Of a DNA stretch of 64,000 nucleotides, positions 61,357 to 64,000 are shown piece by piece (the first letter of the stretch is position 1; each line of letters opens with the position of its first letter). Source of the stretch: Isoetes taiwanensis (lineage: Eukaryota > Streptophyta > Lycopodiopsida > Isoetales > Isoetaceae); NCBI GenBank assembly GCA_021234155.1, contig JAJEKV010000020.1, forward strand, positions 2,093,275 through 2,157,274, in the 5' to 3' direction. Under the pieces are notes generated by a model. It was not told the DNA's origin. It worked only from the letters and a program-made list of their open reading frames with translations, and made no database searches. Made by a program: the position numbers and the translations under genes.

Positions 61357-61426
61357 TTGATAATTTCTTGTTTCAGTGGGGGCTGCAAGGCTTGATAATT
61401 TCTTGTTTCAGTGGGGGCTGCAAGGC
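61357..61426. repeat. Perfect two-copy tandem duplication, 35-bp period
   Basis: TTGATAATTTCTTGTTTCAG and the following GGGGGCTGCAAGGC are repeated at once, from 61357 and 61392. Confidence 0.93.
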
Positions 61427-62960
61427 TTGAGCAGAAAGCCATAGATGTAGAAACTAGAAAGTTCTACTTTTCCATTTTGGGAGTCAATTCTATATTCACA
61501 TTAATTCATAAGATGAGGAACCTAAGAGCCACATGAGCGTATGACCTGGTCAAACGCTTCAATGAGGGGCCAAGATTCTATATCTTGGCATATTCTATAG
61601 AATGCCCCTGCATCTAACGGTCAAGAATCAATAATACAAGAGTTCATGAACATGGTGATAATAGTCACAAGAATTTATCAGGCGGCCGCTGTTATTTGAT
61701 GCTTTTTAGTTTCTGCAGTGAGAAATTTTAGTTCCTCCATGTGGTTTTTATGGTGACAAAGTGCTACTAATTTAATAGGTGTAGCATGTAAGTTTTAATG
61801 AGAGATAATTTGAAGCATATATGCAAACTGCTTGCCGAGAAGATATCAATTTGAAGCTTTGCCAAATGTAAACGCTTAGTTGCAAGTCACAGCAATAGCA
61901 TCCAAGTTATTTTCCAACACCTAGATCTAGGATGACCTGGCGGATTGAATTTTCTCGATTGCATGTATTTTTCTGTTCATGCTCGTTTCAACCCAAATGT
62001 CAGCAGATATCAGCATGCCATGTGGTGTCTGCCTTCTACGTGGCATTGTTGCTACATGGCACTCGAATGGTATATATTGGAAGTGTGAGCATCTTTTTGG
62101 TCTTCGGTATTTCAGTTTTTCCTCTACATTCCAAATACTCTTCAACATTACAATGTACATAAGCATAGAATGATCCAATAATTAGCATAGAATGTTGATC
62201 CTGTGGCTACGAAGATTAGACTACAGACTCGTCCTTGCTCTGCAGCTTTTGTTTTCTTCGTAGATCTGCCCAATTATAAATACGTGCAATTGTGCATGAT
62301 ACAAATGAAATCTGTAAGTAAATGCTTGAAGATTCTTCTGCAAATAAGATTATGTTGCAGTAGTGACTTGATCTTACAAAATTTTCTCGTTAATGGCTTT
62401 AAACCTGAAGTTTGCATTACCCAAATTCTCCTCCTGCATCAATACACTGATCAATTATCAACATAGAAAAGAAGAAAGTAAAACTCTATGGCTTCTCTTG
62501 CATGTATGGAAGCTGGCTTGATAGGAAACAGTCTTCATATGTGTACTCCACATGGCATTTGCACCGAGCCTCAAGTCTGTGTCTTCACTAGATGCTTGTG
62601 AATATATTACGGTCTACCATTTCATAGTCCGAGATACCGTAATAGTGAATAGACCAAAGTAGCAGGTTTTTTAATGGCAGCATTTATGACAAACTAATTG
62701 CTCTAAAAGCTAGCTGCTATAGAGAAACATCATACCAAACCATACCTGCATCCTCATATGCTTCATTTTAAAAAAGAGCAATTCTTACCTATGGCAACAT
62801 GATCACTAATATGGGCAGTAAATGAATGCACCTTTGCAGACAACCACAATTTGATTTATGCTGCTCGAAAACCTGGCCGGTGTAAGTTCCTTATATCGCT
62901 GCTCCATGCAGATGCTCTGGAGAAAATTGACTCACATGCATTAAGCTCATAGATCTTTAA

Positions 62961-63148
62961 AATTTGAACGCCTTTATCCTCCTGTACAAACCAGGGTATG
63001 TTTTAACATTTCTTGATCTGATTCCTTAATCCTCGCCTGATAAACTGAAGTTGCTTGCACCTTAAAATCTGAACGCCTTTAACCTCTTCTTCAAACCAGG
63101 GTATGCCTTAAAATTTCTTGATCTAATTCCTTAATCCTCACCTGATAC
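62961..63148. repeat. Diverged two-copy tandem duplication, 105-bp period
   Basis: From 62961 and 63066 the sequence repeats (GAACGCCTTTA..., CAAACCAGGGTATG, TTTCTTGATCT, ATTCCTTAATCCTC, CCTGATA) with about 10% mismatches, so it is older than the perfect doublets. Confidence 0.85.
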
Positions 63149-63522
63149 TCTTTACTCCAAAAGCCCCTTTGTGTCTTCGAATTGGATCTGGAAGTAATCT
63201 TGCACACAAAACTTTTCCCAGCAAATGCAAATATCGGATGCTAGTATATAAGCATGTATCTAAATTTGAACAGCCCTGCTGATGCCTCTCTTTTATACGA
63301 TGCCAAGTAGAATCCAGAAGCATCCAAATGCTGCTAAAGCCACTTGGACATGCTCGAGGTTCTAAACCTACTAACTAAACTTCTAGAAGACACACGTGTG
63401 AACTTCCGAAAGGCAATATCCTACCTAAAATTGTAGACACTGACACATGTTTAGCTCTAAACCACAAACTTTCTTAAACAATAACATACATTTAGGCTGC
63501 CCCCTTATCCCCGGTATTACAA

Positions 63523-63804
63523 TCATATGTTAGGGATAAAGTCTGCATTTTGTTTGGGTATGATGACATATGTGGAATGGACATTAGGAGCACCATTCCA
63601 GCTCCTCGGTTGCTGGGCAGCGAGAATTGCGTCAGCCAGATAGCCCATTTCCATTTGTCTCTTGGAACCGAGAATTGCATCAGCCAGATAGCCCATCTTC
63701 TTTTGTCGCTTGGAATTTGGAACAAAATATGACACCACTGGACTTGAAAAATACTGTAATACCACACAAGGTTTAGGATGCTTGCCAGAAATGGATCTCC
63801 ACAT
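63523..63804 (-). CDS. Possible 3' exon of an unidentified gene, with a 16-residue in-frame repeat
   Basis: A minus-strand frame ends at a stop near 63523. Its product contains KRQKKMGYLADAILGS and KRQMEMGYLADAILAA in tandem, then QQPRSWNGAPNVHSTYVIIP and a terminus NADFIPNI. The repeat comes from a 48-bp duplication (63622-63669 and 63670-63717) with several mismatches. A GTATTACAG at about 63750 on this strand could be a splice acceptor, so the true exon may be shorter. I do not recognise a family; an expressed C-terminus and a chance frame are both possible. Confidence 0.3.
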   Translation of the reverse strand: MWRSISGKHPKPCVVLQYFSSPVVSYFVPNSKRQKKMGYLADAILGSKRQMEMGYLADAILAAQQPRSWNGAPNVHSTYVIIPKQNADFIPNI

Positions 63805-64000
63805 CTGTTACCATGTCTTTACATACTATTAACACACCTAGAAAGGGAATGTTTCATGCATTATATTGATGGAATATCAGATTTAAACCGCATTTCTCAA
63901 CATAATAAGGATTATCATGCATTCAATTTGACTCCACATGAAACCCTGAACCTGTTCACCCTACATCGCCTAGGCAAATCTGGAAATTTTTTGAATCAGC

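Larger units (their letters stand above)
60739..63480. other. Intergenic with several doublets
   Basis: The first bases would hold the promoter of the RPP30 copy. A 125-codon frame at 60886-61263 owes much of its length to a perfect 90-bp doublet and has no known domain. No other gene recognised. Confidence 0.4.

Noticed and set aside
61380-61500. Possible exon after TTGTTTCAG (AARLEQKAIDVETRKFYF)
   Set aside because: The apparent acceptor is part of a 35-bp doublet, the frame is short, and I could not match it to a family with any confidence.

Overview
This is nuclear DNA from a land plant. The evidence is one intact, intron-rich gene for a plant-type (WD40-containing) inositol polyphosphate 5-phosphatase, a decayed copy of a plant RPP30/GAF1-type RNase P/MRP protein gene, and a dense mix of plant-type L1-like LINEs, a second LINE type with microsatellite tails, a solo Ty3-type LTR and a hAT MITE. 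Nothing here fixes the species. Sequence this gene-poor, AT-rich and repeat-rich would suit a large genome, possibly a fern or other seedless plant, but that is only a weak inference.

Layout. 1-3315: relic of an L1-type LINE with a poly-A tail, hit by small insertions, followed by the 3' part of a second LINE type. 5677-7125: solo LTR with a 5-bp target duplication. 7560-11344: two decayed LINE bodies, one on each strand. 13756-20769: the only gene that looks functional, 11 exons, about 1335 residues. 20770-34081: intergenic DNA with a hAT MITE (28698-29041) and a rearranged family of direct and inverted repeats. 34082-45669: an 11.6-kb tandem array of about 30 monomers (canonical unit 415-417 bp), each carrying a tRNA-like RNA polymerase III A-box/B-box pair on the minus strand. 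46267-49320: a 71-bp-TIR foldback element and rearranged copies of the repeats left of the array. 53755-57195: two more LINE copies on opposite strands. 57705-59354: a second copy of the DNA left of the array, running into a foldback element with 296-bp arms. 59985-60738: broken RPP30/GAF1 copy. The rest has no gene I can identify.

The most interesting items are (1) the satellite that carries a pol III promoter-like module in each unit and is flanked by shuffled copies of one repeat family, (2) a LINE family whose 3' ends share a conserved CCGTGGACGNTAAAA box followed by a different microsatellite at each locus, including a 38-bp insertion that can be proven against an empty site, and (3) a high density of two-copy direct tandem duplications (31-118 bp) throughout the window. 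All exon boundaries and element ends were read by eye from splice sites, open frames and repeat alignment; no search or folding program was run.
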